A stretch of 64,000 nt of DNA, from assembly GCA_012656075.1 (NCBI GenBank), contig JAAKBF010000120.1:147821-211820 (forward strand), read 5' to 3'. The position numbers and the translations under genes are program-made. Under the pieces are notes generated by a model. That model was not told the origin of the DNA. It searched no databases and saw nothing but the letters and a program-made list of their open reading frames with translations. Source of the DNA: Phytophthora hibernalis. Lineage: Eukaryota > Oomycota > Peronosporomycetes > Peronosporales > Peronosporaceae. This document shows positions 34,640 through 45,814 of the stretch, piece by piece (the first letter of the stretch is position 1; every line of letters starts with the position of its first letter).

Positions 34640-35815
34640 TTAATGAACCCGAATGTGTGGTGTAGGAATGACTCCCGGGCTTCGACCAACTTCGCCAACT
34701 AGGTTTGCTGTGCGGGTGACGGGAAGGAGATCCTGGCAGGTACAGCGAAAATCGGCTGGTGCGTCTTCAGCTAAACAGACTTTTGCGACGCCTTCGATGA
34801 AATCGTCATCACCCTCAAATCTATAGCTCCTATTTTCAGGAAGGCGCTGATTAATGCACCATTTGTGCAAAATGCATACCGCAGTATCGTTCGGGGCACC
34901 CGCTTAAACGCTAACGGCGCCCTGAAAACACGCCACTTACAAACCAACAGACCGAAAGCCATTTCTACCCTAATCCGAAGCTGGCTGAGGTGAAAATTAT
35001 AGCTGTCGTGGGCTGCCGAAGAGATACGAGGCCTCAGGAACGGAGTCAATAGCTGATTGGTGTTGGTGTATGCGTTGTCGCCAACGACATAGAGTCTTTT
35101 GGGAGTTCACTTACTACACCCGAAAGCTTCCACTTTAGAGCAACTGCATTGCCGGTTCCACCAGGGATCGAGCGGCCCACAGCAGTAAATCGGCTTAAAT
35201 GATCGCAGCACGCCTGCACGTTTACTCCATATCGTTGGTAGTGACCGGAGAAAAACGACCGCACTCTTGCAACCTATCTCTTTTGAGGGACTCGAATGGG
35301 GCAGAGCCATCCATCAACAGCTCCAACGCACCCCTTCATCACGCATGAATTGCTCCGTTTTTCAAATGCTTTCGCAGCATGTCGTTGGGCTTGCATGGAA
35401 GTAGGAAATTGCATACGGAGGTCTGGATGAGCTATTATCGCGTCCACTACTTCATGAATCGAGGCGTAAAATGCTGTGACGCTCACACCGCCGATTTCAC
35501 GCACATCGTGGTATGACCCACCGCTGAGCCATCGTAAGCACAACTGAAGTTTGTTGATATGCGTTATTGGATCTGTCACCGCCCGGTTACGCGATTGCTT
35601 CTCGTCGATAGGTAAGTACGGCTGAAGCTTTGCTGCAAGAGCCATAAACGACGGGTAGGACATATTGTAGCCCTTGTGAAATTTACCCTCGTCAACTAAG
35701 CGTTGTGCGTATGTCTCCCAGTCGATACGCTTACGTTGAAGCCACTTTCGCCGTGTGTCGACGGAAACACGACAGTATCAGCAGCATAAAAAGACGTCCA
35801 CCTTGGGCTCCATAG
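34640..35815 (-). pseudogene. Second DDE transposase (PIF/Harbinger-like), frameshifted
   Basis: Minus strand from about 35,815: RRKWLQRKRIDWETYAQRL, then LQLCLRWLSGGSYHDVREIG. The first Asp block is GCVGAVDGWLCPIRVPQK (about 35,310), the second GHYQRYGVNVQACCDHLSRF (about 35,240). The third region is LRIRVEMAFGLLVCKWRVFR (about 34,950), with a C-terminal CINQRLPE block near 34,850. The order fits plant-type DDE_Tnp_4 transposases. At least three frame changes interrupt it. It is clearly a different lineage from the neighbouring DDE gene at 34,005-34,590. Confidence 0.65.
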
Positions 35816-36050
35816 TACGCAGTTGGGAAGCGAATCACGGTGGTGAGGGGACGTAGTGCACGTCCAAATTTTGGGGGAGGGGGAATTGTGAGCGTGGGAC
35901 GGTGGCAATGGCAACTTTCGTGGCCCCATGGTTTTGCCATCGATGGCAAAAATACCGTAGCCCTAAAATTGATAGGCCAATCCAATGCGCGGGATGAATG
36001 CCATGGCATGGCGTGGTTAGGACCCGACCTGACACCCAACTCATACGGTG

Positions 36051-37835
36051 TCAAGTCTGCATGCGTGGTAAAACGCTGTAGTTACAGCTCCGGCCCACAA
36101 TTCCGTCGATACACACTTGTAGTGTAACATGCTTCATGCCTTCTCCATGATCGTACGGTTCATGCGTTCCGCCACTCCGTTCTGTAGGGGCTATACGGGA
36201 CCGTTCTCTGGTGCACGATACCATTTCGGCGGCACGTCTCGGCAAACGTTTTGTTCGCGAACTCCGTTCCATTATCCGAACGTAGGTACGTCAACCGTTA
36301 TCCCCATTGATTTTGATAGAACGCTTGAAACTCTTTCAGCTTGCTGGCGACCTCGCTCTTGTTCTTCATAAATTACGCCACTACAAACCGTGAGTTGTCG
36401 TCCACTAACGTCAGGACGTACTTGGCACCACCATTTGAGAGCGTTCTCATCGGGCCCATTACATCCGTGTGTACTAGTTCCACCACACGCGATGTCTTCG
36501 TCGACAACCGTGACAGGAACGCTGTCACTGTCTGCTCACCCTTCATACAGCCCCCGCCCAACGTTTCGATCCCTTGTTTCACCGCATGCATACCGTTCGT
36601 GGCACGCTGCGTCTTGGCCATTCCATTCTTGTTTGGGTGTCCCATACTAGCGTGCCACAGCCCCTACTCACTATCAGCTCCCGAGTACTGCACAACCGTG
36701 CCTCCTCTTGCTAACCGTTCAGCATGAACGCTTTGCTCACCTTCTTCCACATATCAATTGCGCGGTTCGCTCCTAAATGATACATGAGGAACGCTGGAAC
36801 TCCACACTCAAGTAGCGCTCAGCGAGGTTTCCCACCGACATTAGACGTCTGTCGAGTCCCGGGATGTAAAGCACCTCCATCATCTTGATACGTCTGCCGT
36901 CCAGACCAGTCAACTTGACTGTTCTTCGACCAAGAGCGGGTAACTTCTTGCCGTCCGCAATAGTCACCTCAACGCCAGCGCTAGCTTTCAAAGTCGAATA
37001 GGTCAGAACGGTTAGGAGTCATGTGCGACGTAGCACCACTGTCGAACAGCCATCCAGTTGACCGTTCCACAACTGTACCCACGGCGAATACAGCATCGTT
37101 TCTGCTGCCGCCGCTCCGTTCCGGGCAGTCCCGCTTCATGTGACCGACTTGATCACACCCGAAGCACTTGCCCTTGAAACCTTCACTGTTCTTCCGTGAT
37201 CTGTTTCCCTTGCGACCGTTCCCGCGGCCGCCCTTGAACCGCCCAGCGTTTCCGTTAGCTCGGAACGCTTTCTCCATGGCGGTGTCCTTCTACTCCAACC
37301 GTTCGTGCTCCTTCAGAAGCTTCTCCTTCACCTCAATGAGCGATACATCCTTAGCGTTCTTCAGGAAGGATGATATCAGCTCGTACTCCGAGGAAAGACT
37401 GCTTAGTAACACCATGAGCTGCCGTGCCCCGTCGACAGGCTCTCCTAGCGTCTGCAGTCCGACGACCAGTACGTCTAAAGCGTCCAGATGCTTCACCATG
37501 GTCGAACCGTTCTCCATCTTGAACTCATGCAGACGTCGGGTAATAGCGACACGGTTGTGGAGCGTGGTACGGTTGTAGAAGTCACGCAGCGTGACCCAAG
37601 CGTGCATGGCACGCGTTGCTGACCGTATCTTGGTGTGGTGCTGCAGATCCACGCCTTGAGCGATGATCCCGAGCGCCTTCGCGTCACTAACGAGCCACGC
37701 TTCAGTGACCTCGTTCTCGGGCTTGATGACCTCCACGTGCGCGAGTAGTCCCTTGCGGACCAGAGTCATTCGCGTGTTATACTCGTGAAAGTAGTTCCCA
37801 CTCCCCAGGAGGACATCGGCGCGCTTGGTCGTCAA
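36051..37835 (-). pseudogene. Copia-2 gag-pol, 5' half only
   Basis: Minus strand: UBN2-type gag (37,835-37,290, VTEAWLVSDAKALGIIAQGV), zinc knuckle CFGCDQVGHMKRDC near 37,155, protease WLFDSGATSHM near 37,045 and IPGLDRRLMSVGNLAERY. The integrase start has TDVMGPMRT near 36,475 and ends with NGIVHQRTVPYSPYRTEWRN near 36,180. Reverse transcriptase and RNase H are absent: coding similarity stops at about 36,050, next to the DDE element. The element is therefore truncated, with several frame changes. Confidence 0.75.
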
Positions 37836-37878
37836 GTCTTGAGCGTTCCGGTCAGGGTAGTTATTGCGGCTGTTAACC

Positions 37879-38095
37879 TGTTGATGTGATGCGTTGCTTT
37901 AAAGGCAAATGCCGAAGTGAGTTGATTAGTTTACTTCACCTGCTCTACTTGTCCTTCCTACTTTCTGCCTTGGCCTCGATCTCAGCCAGCCACATGTATT
38001 GACCAATGGCATTGCAGCCCGGAACGGTTCAGCCTTAACCGTTTCCCAGGGTCCCAATGTAATAGGCGAACCGTGCATGAGCGGGGCACATATGC
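37879..38095 (-). repeat. Probable LTR of Copia-2, outer edge uncertain
   Basis: On the minus strand this non-coding block ends ...CACATCAACA, followed by GGTTAACAGCC, the same LTR-end and primer-site arrangement as in Copia-1. The outer edge is placed near 38,095 only by guess, since no second LTR remains for comparison. Confidence 0.4.
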
Positions 38096-38970
38096 TCAAT
38101 AAGGTGGAGTCGTTCGATAAACTCGAAACAGGAACGCCATTTGAAGTTTGTTAGCAAATTGCACACACATGTCTGCGGGAGTCAGTTTTCGAAGCTGTTT
38201 GGTTCTAGCAGCTCTCGAAAACGGATATTTTGCAGAAGAGTGCAATTGGCTACAAAATTTAAGGAAAATATTACGCCCGGTGGCCTATGGATCCAAGGTG
38301 AGAAAGCTACACTCATTGAGAGGGGTCTCGTTTGAGTAAATATGTAGGCATGTTTGGCATAGTTACAAGTAGCAACTGCGTAATTGGAAGGGAAGTGATG
38401 CTAGATCAACACTCCATCTTGCTAATACTTTGACGTACAGCTTATTTTTCGCCTTCATTTGGGTATCGTTCCTATCAGTATCTCCTAATCAATACTTCGA
38501 AGTACAATCCAAAAATGGCGAACATGAATATGAAGTCAATTTTGCACAACCATTTTTCTACAAACGCTCACTTTGAAACTTAGTTTGGTGAGCTCAAAAG
38601 TAAAATCCAGAGCTGTTCCGTGCGAAGTCGCGTTCTCGACCAACATTTAACGTTAGTTTTCTTCTGCTACTATGAGCAGACGCCACTTAACGATTTTGGA
38701 CTTGAGCTAGAAGAAGTCACTCAACCTCAACAACCAGGCCGAAACACCATAGTCAAACTATCTCTTGTCGACACCGTCACGATTTTCTACTATAATATGT
38801 GAATATTATTCATCCATATCATCTGCATAATCGTACCCCACCTAAGGTTATTGCGGTATCAGAAGACTTAGATTTGATAAAATGCAGTTGTGTAGTATTC
38901 AATTCTCTACGTGTGTGCGACCACTACTCCTACTGTAGTACATGACTGAAAGTTTTTCTGATCCATAAAA
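38096..38970. other. Non-coding stretch
   Basis: AT-rich DNA with no recognisable gene or repeat; a few frames of about 60 codons lack domain character. Confidence 0.4.
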
Positions 38971-38977
38971 TCCACGC

Positions 38978-39340
38978 CTATCGGTCTAGATATCGGAGTG
39001 TTGATCGTCCGCCGCAGACAAGATTGGATTTGAAGGGGAGCGATCCAGTTTCTGTTGTTGCCCCCATAAATTGTGCGGCTGGTTGTACTCTTCCAGTGTG
39101 TCGTGAATTGTTATCTCGAGCTTGTCCAGCAGGGCTTTTTCCACTTCTTGGCAGCATACGGCAATCATGCGCCACTTAAACACTTTTGTAGATTCGTGAC
39201 CACCATTCAACTCTTGTAGTTGCGCTTTCGTGGGCTCGAGTTCGTCCATAATCTCCTTGTGTTCTTCACGTGCTTTCTTACGGGCGTGTTCCATGTTGGC
39301 TTCTACTTCCTTCTTGTTCTGAATCCCTTCCAAGTTTGAT
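38978..39340 (-). pseudogene. Host coiled-coil gene, 3' segment, split by LINE insertion
   Basis: The minus-strand frame reads KKEVEANMEHARKKAREEHK and EIMDELEPTKAQLQELNGG (a coiled coil), then STKVFKWRMIAVCCQEVEKA, ending at 38,978. It begins abruptly at the 11-base target copy CCAAGTTTGAT (39,330-39,340). The missing 5' part resumes at 53,227 beyond the nested LINEs. One G appears to be missing from a G-run near 39,327. The family is not recognised. Confidence 0.55.
39330..39340. repeat. 11-bp target site duplication of the minus-strand LINE, 3' side
   Basis: CCAAGTTTGAT here matches 53,227-53,237 exactly. The adjoining LINE tail is a (TTCAAA)n-like tract (39,341-39,360). Confidence 0.8.
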
Positions 39341-39497
39341 TTTTGAATTTGAATTTGAAGTGAGGTACATTAATGTCAATTAACTAACTAGAGCTAACGC
39401 CACGTAATGCCCATCCTCAGCAGATGCCAGTATTGCACTCCGCGAGTCCGTCCTCCACTGCCGTCCGTTTGCCTGCAGCAAGGGGCGTCCCCTAGAG

Positions 39498-41456
39498 TTA
39501 CAACGTTTCCTCTACGGCCACCAAAGTGGTCGATTTCGCATGCGCCTGAAGCCATTGCTTCACGTCGTCACGAATGAGTCCGGTTATGCTCTCCCAGCGT
39601 GTTCCCACCGCTGGCAGTTCCGCTGCATTCCACTCCATATCCTGTTCAGTTGACTTCGCCATGCGTACCAGTTCATGTGTTGTTCTGTTTTGGTCGCGTA
39701 GTTGTGTCGACCAGCTAAGGACATCCGCAGCATCTGCGGCTCTTCGAGTCTTCCAATAATCTCCCTTGAGATGGTTGGCCCTTGGCGGTTTCGGTATTGT
39801 CATTTGGCGCACCACATCAGCATTGTCCCCCATGACATGAATCGGTGCCCACTTGTAAGCTAGACATCGGCGTAGTCCACGTAGGAGCCCCAGTTGGGAG
39901 CTCTGAAGGATGTCATTCGCCCTCCCACGTACTACGCTCACATACTGTGTCACGTAGTTGCTCGTGACCGGGTACACCTTCACCACGATTATACCGCTGC
40001 AATGGCTGGGCGTGGTGTTGCCTTTGATCCCCGCAGTCGCGACGAGATAGCAATGGCCTTGTCGCGGGAGACTGTCATCCTGGCCTGTCCATTCGTCCTC
40101 AAGCACCTCACAGATAGCATCACTGATCTTGTCTCGAATGGGTAGCGGAATAGCGGTCTCAAAGTCTCTAGTCACGTCCGTGTGTCCATTTCGAATCCGG
40201 TTCTTCAGTCCGGCCGTGTGATATTCTTCTGAAACATCGTTGTTGATGTCGAAGTGCGCTATTCTCCACCTCCACACCGCCAGCAAGTACAAAGCAGCCC
40301 CCAAGCTCCAACAGTTGGCTGTCATACGGTCGACCGTGTCTCCAATCACCGCCACCAGAGTTCCGAAATGATCGCCCCTGTAGCAGTTGCAAGATCTCGT
40401 GGAAGCGTGGGAAGGGCGAGCCCGAAGATGGCCTCCTCCCAAGACTCCGATCGCAGCCCCGCAGATTGCCATTTGTCCACGAGTACCTTCCTCAGTGTCT
40501 TCGCCGCTGGGCATTCCCAAAATACATGGTAGACATCGATCCTCCGCGCCCTTTCACACCCAGCATGTGGGCAGTCTAGGCCACCGGAGATGGGATTGTA
40601 GACCGAGATAGCATGATGTTTGACACGTAGGAGCAATCGTTCGCCCCAAGGGTTTAGCCCCACTACTCGACGGTTCCTCTTCCACGCGAGAGTGTCTAAG
40701 CCCGACCCCATGGACGTATTCAGTCGTGCCCAGCGCTCCCAACGTTCCATTTGGAGCTTCGTGCCTTTGGTCACCCGGCTTTTCAGCGATCTCTTTGTAC
40801 TTTTTCCGTGGTGTCCGCCACCGTCGTGAGCCCGCCCACAAACAGGTCATTCGGGCTAGTCTCGGGTGTGGGTGGACACTTAGCACCTTGGTCTTAGTCC
40901 CCACCTCCATCTGCATGGTGGTGGTTAAGTCCCTGTGCGACCTCATCTCTGTTGCGTTCGTAGGCGTTATGGCACCCCGCTCCGTACCTATGAGCATGCG
41001 GTCTTGCGTGAGCCTGCGCTGGATGTGCACATGGTCCTCCACCTTCGTGAAATACCGCACCTCGCCGCTGTGGCCCCCTGGTCGGAGCAACTACGGGAAA
41101 TTCAGCAGCATCAGCTGCATGAGGTAGTTACTCTGCCGCTGAACCGCCGTCGTGACCCTCATGCAGAGCGCCGTAACTAGCAGCTCGCCAGTGGCCGTCC
41201 ACTGCCAATGTAAGACGTCCTTCAATTTGCGTCCTTTGGTGCATAATTTCCGAAACCTAGTGTTCGGGTTGACGATCCTTCCTGTCTCCGAGTACAGTCT
41301 CAACTCTGATAGCACTACGAACGGTAGCCACTCCGTACAGAACACTCCATGTTGTTTCCTTTCCTCCGCGATGTACTTAGCGCTCAGCCGTCCTTCATCG
41401 GGGCCGTGTCAATGCATAGTCTCCGTTCTCGCCAGTAATAGCTCAGCGTGCCGCGG
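39498..41456 (-). pseudogene. Minus LINE ORF2, C-terminal part (zinc finger and RNase-H-like)
   Basis: Minus strand: RT thumb/connection region near 41,345-41,090, the RT-associated zinc motif DCPHAGCERARRIDVYHVFW (about 40,570), and an RNase-H-like end to the stop at 39,498. The RNase H keeps VMGDNADVVRQM and RAADAADVLSW-like segments but lacks a convincing first-Asp DGG motif (AGIKGNTTPSHCSGIIVVKV instead), so it is probably inactive. Frame changes occur near 40,350-40,550 and 41,090. Confidence 0.65.
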
Positions 41457-41470
41457 AAGTACGTCATGCA
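41457..41470. repeat. 14-bp target site duplication of the plus-strand LINE, 5' side
   Basis: AAGTACGTCATGCA is repeated exactly at 50,902-50,915 and lies within the RT-connection coding region of the older LINE. Confidence 0.9.
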
Positions 41471-41744
41471 CTTCCAAATCGGCCGGCGACCCCTCAAGAC
41501 TCCAAGTCTACGGGAACAGGCGGCGATATCAGTTTCAAAAGGAGGGGCGTTGGGAAGGACGCCAGCACCCTCCTTATACAACCTTCAAGTAATTACCAAG
41601 GGATGCGCGCGTGAAACCACTCTCGGCCCATGAACGAGATGAACGGAGCGAAGGCGGGAACGGCGGCAGGGGAATCGCCCGCCGACGCACGAGCAGCACA
41701 TACGACGGGGAGGGTGGAGAGAAGAAGACGCAAGGCTCTGGTGA

Positions 41745-44700
41745 ATGGCGCACGGTTGGCAAAGAGAGGGCCGCTCACGTGACAACAAGAAGGACTACAA
41801 GAAGAACAAGCAGAGCGAGAGGAAGATGTCGCCGAGGAAGCGACCGGAGGAGGGGCAGAGAGGCAAGATGCAACAGGGGTCCAAGAACAAGTCGACTCGA
41901 TCAGCAGGAGCAGACACAGGAGACGGCTCTGCCGTCTTCGCTCAACTGGAGAAGTATTTGCGGGCGGACGCAACGCCGGCATTCGTCTTTGACACGGTGA
42001 GACGTCTAGCAACGCTGGCCAAGGAACGACGCTTCAAAGATCACGTACAGCGTAGGGGTGCGGAGGCTGCAAGGCTTGGAGACCAAGCCAAGATGCGAGA
42101 TGAGTGGTGCGACGAAGCTCCAGCGGAAACGCAGGAGGAGTACCAAGGACTTCGGAGTTACTGGGACGGAGACAGTGGGGATCACATGCTGCGGCTGCAG
42201 AAATTGATGGCCCAATGGGTACTGGATTTTCATTTTTCGCAGGAGGAGATCGAAACCAGACTCCAGTTCGTTACCTTTGAGGCGGAGGTAGCTGGGCAGG
42301 AGCAAGAGGAAGAGGAGAAGGAACCACCGCGCTCGTACATCGGGGCAGTAGTCAAGGGACTGGCTCCTGAGCCAGCGGAAGGACATAAGTCGGAGCAGCA
42401 ACTACTCTACGACCTTTGTGTGCACCCGATGCAAGAGTTGACGAAGCTGAGGCCAAGAACGGAGCAGGAGGATCGCGCGCTCTTAATGATCCTCAATCAT
42501 GAGCTGGAGGTTCCCCACCCGCCCCACTTCCTGGTGCAATCCATGACAGCGAGGGAACTCGCGTGCTTCACGGACGTATTCCTGGCAATCGAGTATCCGA
42601 TATACGCCCATCTGGCGGCAGGGCACAGGTACGGAGAAATCTTGCCTAAGGCTGTGCTTCTAGCGCAGATCTACGTGGGGCCGGAAGCAGCCACGGCGCA
42701 GAAGCGGGATAGAGCTGACTGCAAGGCAGCCGTCTCCTGCGTCTCACTGGACACGGAAACAAGGGTGCTTACAGCGACCTTTATGGGTAAGCAGACGGCT
42801 GCGCGTTGGATAAACTGGAAGTTTCCCTTTGCGGGGAAGCTGCTAACAATGGTCGACTATGAAGGACAAAGGGAGGACGCCGAGGCTACCCACGCGCTGA
42901 TCAACATAGACTACTACTCCTTCACCGTCGCCGTGCGCAAAGGGACGGTCACCTCCTCGGACATGTACTGGGTCCTAACGTCCGCAATGGGCCTACATGT
43001 ACAGTCGCTTAAGCACACCAGAAGTGGGAGCGAAGGAATGGATGACACTCAGTGGATGGTGCGGATCAAGGGAGGAGCTTGTAAAAGTAAACTACGGGCA
43101 ATAGGCTTCATGGCAGTGGACGACACGGAAATAGTGGTGCATCACGATGGCTCACACGTGAATTGGCCATGCAAGACCTGCTACTCGCCGGATCATCCCA
43201 CGAAATACTGCCGTACGGACACGGCTTCTCTGGACTCCACACGAAAGCTGCACAAGAAAGAGCTGAAAGGGAAGCTTCCATCTAACAGGGGAAAAGGAGG
43301 GAGATGCTACAAGCCGGGGAGGCAGCCCAAAACGCTCGATCAGCTGAGGCAAATACTGAGAGGAGGACACGGAGGCGAGGATACAACCCATGAGATGAGA
43401 GCAAGTGTCAGCGACAACGCAACGAGCGCACTCGCCGACGCGACAGGCGATCATCAAGCCAAATGGCAAACTGGAGATCCAAAGGAGTGGAAGCAACACA
43501 GCCCAACTAGAATGGGAAGTGAACGCGGTAACAGGGCGCAGCAAGACACTGAAAGAGCAGAACCGGCAGCGGAGGCCAAAGGAACAGAGGCCGACTTAAC
43601 AAACAGCGGAGAGAGTGTCGACGAGGGAGTGCTGAGCGAGGAGCACGAGATGGAGAAGGAGACGTAGTGATGGAAGAAGACAAGGAGACGGCAGAGGAAG
43701 GCGATCAGAGCGACGGACAAAAAGCGCAAGGGATGAAGGCAACCCCTTCAGAGCAGCAAGATGAATCCCGAGGAAGGCAGCTACGGGAGGCACCTACACC
43801 AAGCAAGGACGTGGGCTCAAGGCGGCTGATGAAAGTCAGACCGAGCGCGGAAGGTGAGACCAGCCCGATGCGAGGGACCAGACCGTTACCCGAGACCAAG
43901 AGGGACTCCATCTCGCCCAAGCGGAGCCTACCGGTGGAATGGGAACACGACGGAGAAGGACGGACTCCAGCAGACGCTAGCCAGGAGCCAACCAAAGCTT
44001 GCGGGAAGGCAGAGTGCGCTCGCTATCGCCGATCAAGCGCCGCAAAGAAAACAATAGGCATAAGAAAAAAACGGCGCAACAAAGTCTCATGCACCAGTTC
44101 CTGACGGCGGAAGTGGTGAAAACGGAGAACCCGAGTCCAGAATCATGCCGACGGGCGACCCCAGACAAGGACGACGACATGAAGGAACACATAGACAAGG
44201 AATCCTAAGGAAAAAGCAGGAAGTTTGTATTCCCACGTCGCCTATAGCGGAAGAGCCATCGGCCGACGATGGCTTTCTTATCGTGAAGGTTAACCCACCA
44301 GATGATGAGGGAGCTCTAGTTGAAACGTGGATGGGCATACTTGATGCCCAAGTGACAGGTGTGGCGGCCAATGGACACTGTGCATGGATTGCCTTCTATG
44401 CAACGCTGCACAATCAAACGGAAGGATTGATCACGCCCCAGAAAGATGCGGCTACGGCAGCGAACGATCTCAAAAGAAGGTCATCAACGGAGTTATCGCC
44501 AACCTCGTCGACGAGTTGACTTTACACCCCAAGGAACTGGCGGTGGAGTAGCAGCCAGTGAAATCAAAGTCAAGTAGGGACAGCAAAGGGCAGAACAAAT
44601 CTACGAGCTGGCAGCGCACTATGCCAAGCAGAGGAAGAGACCGGTGCGAGCCCCAGCGACCATGTGTTATTGAGCGAGAACACCGCATGTGAAAGCAATG

Positions 44701-45609
44701 GCGATGCACGCCAGAGAGCCAGTCTTCGTGCTGGATGTGCAGCAAGATAGCAAGGCAAGATTGCAGTCGTACGCGTACACGGATCTGCAGCTCAAGCCGA
44801 ACGACGCAGTGGAGTCGGGCACAGTGAGACCGGTGCCAACTCATCAGGGACTGCAACTGTTTCAGGATCTAGTGGAGGCTGACATCTTGCCACTCGTGCT
44901 TTTTTCTTCTTCAGTGGGGAGAGCTTGGCAACCACTTCAAGGCAGTGACGTACGATGCCAAGAGGCACAAGCGCTACGCAGACAAGTGGGCCGAACTCGC
45001 GGGCAAGCGCAACGTAATTTGGGTGACACACGGAGGTGAGAAGCTAGACGAGGAGCCCTATGATTCAGCTAAGACGGCTACTGCGGCGGCATCTGCCCTG
45101 AAGGCAATCAAGAAAGCAGCCAGAAGCCACCAACTTCCACGCGCTGAGAGCGAAGGTCCAACCGATTCTGCGCTAGAAACCGGGAAGAAGGCCCAGACTG
45201 TCAGCACGACGATCACGTTGAGGAAGCGACGGAAAAGGTAGAAGGTCTGGACATTCGACGCCAACGAGTTGACGAACACGATCAAGTGCAGGCCGAGACG
45301 ACTACAGTCCGGCATCTGACAGGCCAGAGTCACCAGGCAACGCTGGTAACGGACGCGGAATCAGGTGAACGCAGCCCGATCTCAGACCAGAATGCAGGAG
45401 AAGTGAGGTCACTACCGCAAGACCACAGTGAAAAGGAGAACGACAACAGGGAACGCGTGCCGAAGAGCACTGGGCCGTGCAAACTGAGGCCGGACGCAGA
45501 AGGAGACGCGGAAGGGTTGGAGGAGATGAAAGGGGCAGAGCTACGTGAAGAAGGTCGGCAGAAGGAAGCAGGGACCGAGTCATGCCAGCTCATTGACGTA
45601 GAACTGTAG
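41745..45609 (+). pseudogene. LINE ORF1: gag-like protein with CCHC knuckle and OTU-like protease region
   Basis: From ATG 41,745 a 640-codon basic/acidic protein runs to 43,665, with a CCHC knuckle CKTCYSPDHPTKYC near residue 475. One frame change continues it through an acidic linker to a Cys-His protease-like region: ANGHCAWIAFYATLHNQTEG (44,371) carries the Cys, and GNHFKAVTYD (about 44,929) the His, spacing that fits an OTU-type cysteine protease. A charged tail ends at 45,607. Frame changes near 43,665, 44,471 (one A missing in an A-run), 44,560-44,690, 44,900 and 45,235 break it. OTU domains are known in some non-LTR retrotransposons; the assignment here rests on the motif pair only. 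Confidence 0.6.
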
Positions 45610-45814
45610 CTCCTCCAACAGCGGGAGCGAAGCTGCGGGCGGAGGGCAAGAAGGGCAGCAGATGAAAATGACTCAGTTCTATAACGGAGTCACCGAGCAG
45701 GAACACAGTGAGAGCAGCAGGAGAGCCTTCCGTCGACTAGGACGGAGCGTTCAGCACAGGAAGAAACAACTGCACAAGCAGAGAGAGATGAGAGGAGTGC
45801 AGCACAAGGATGAT

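Noticed and set aside
40554..41090. Minus-strand 178-codon frame as a separate gene
   Set aside because: It is mostly an out-of-frame or partial reading of LINE ORF2 between its RT and zinc motif.
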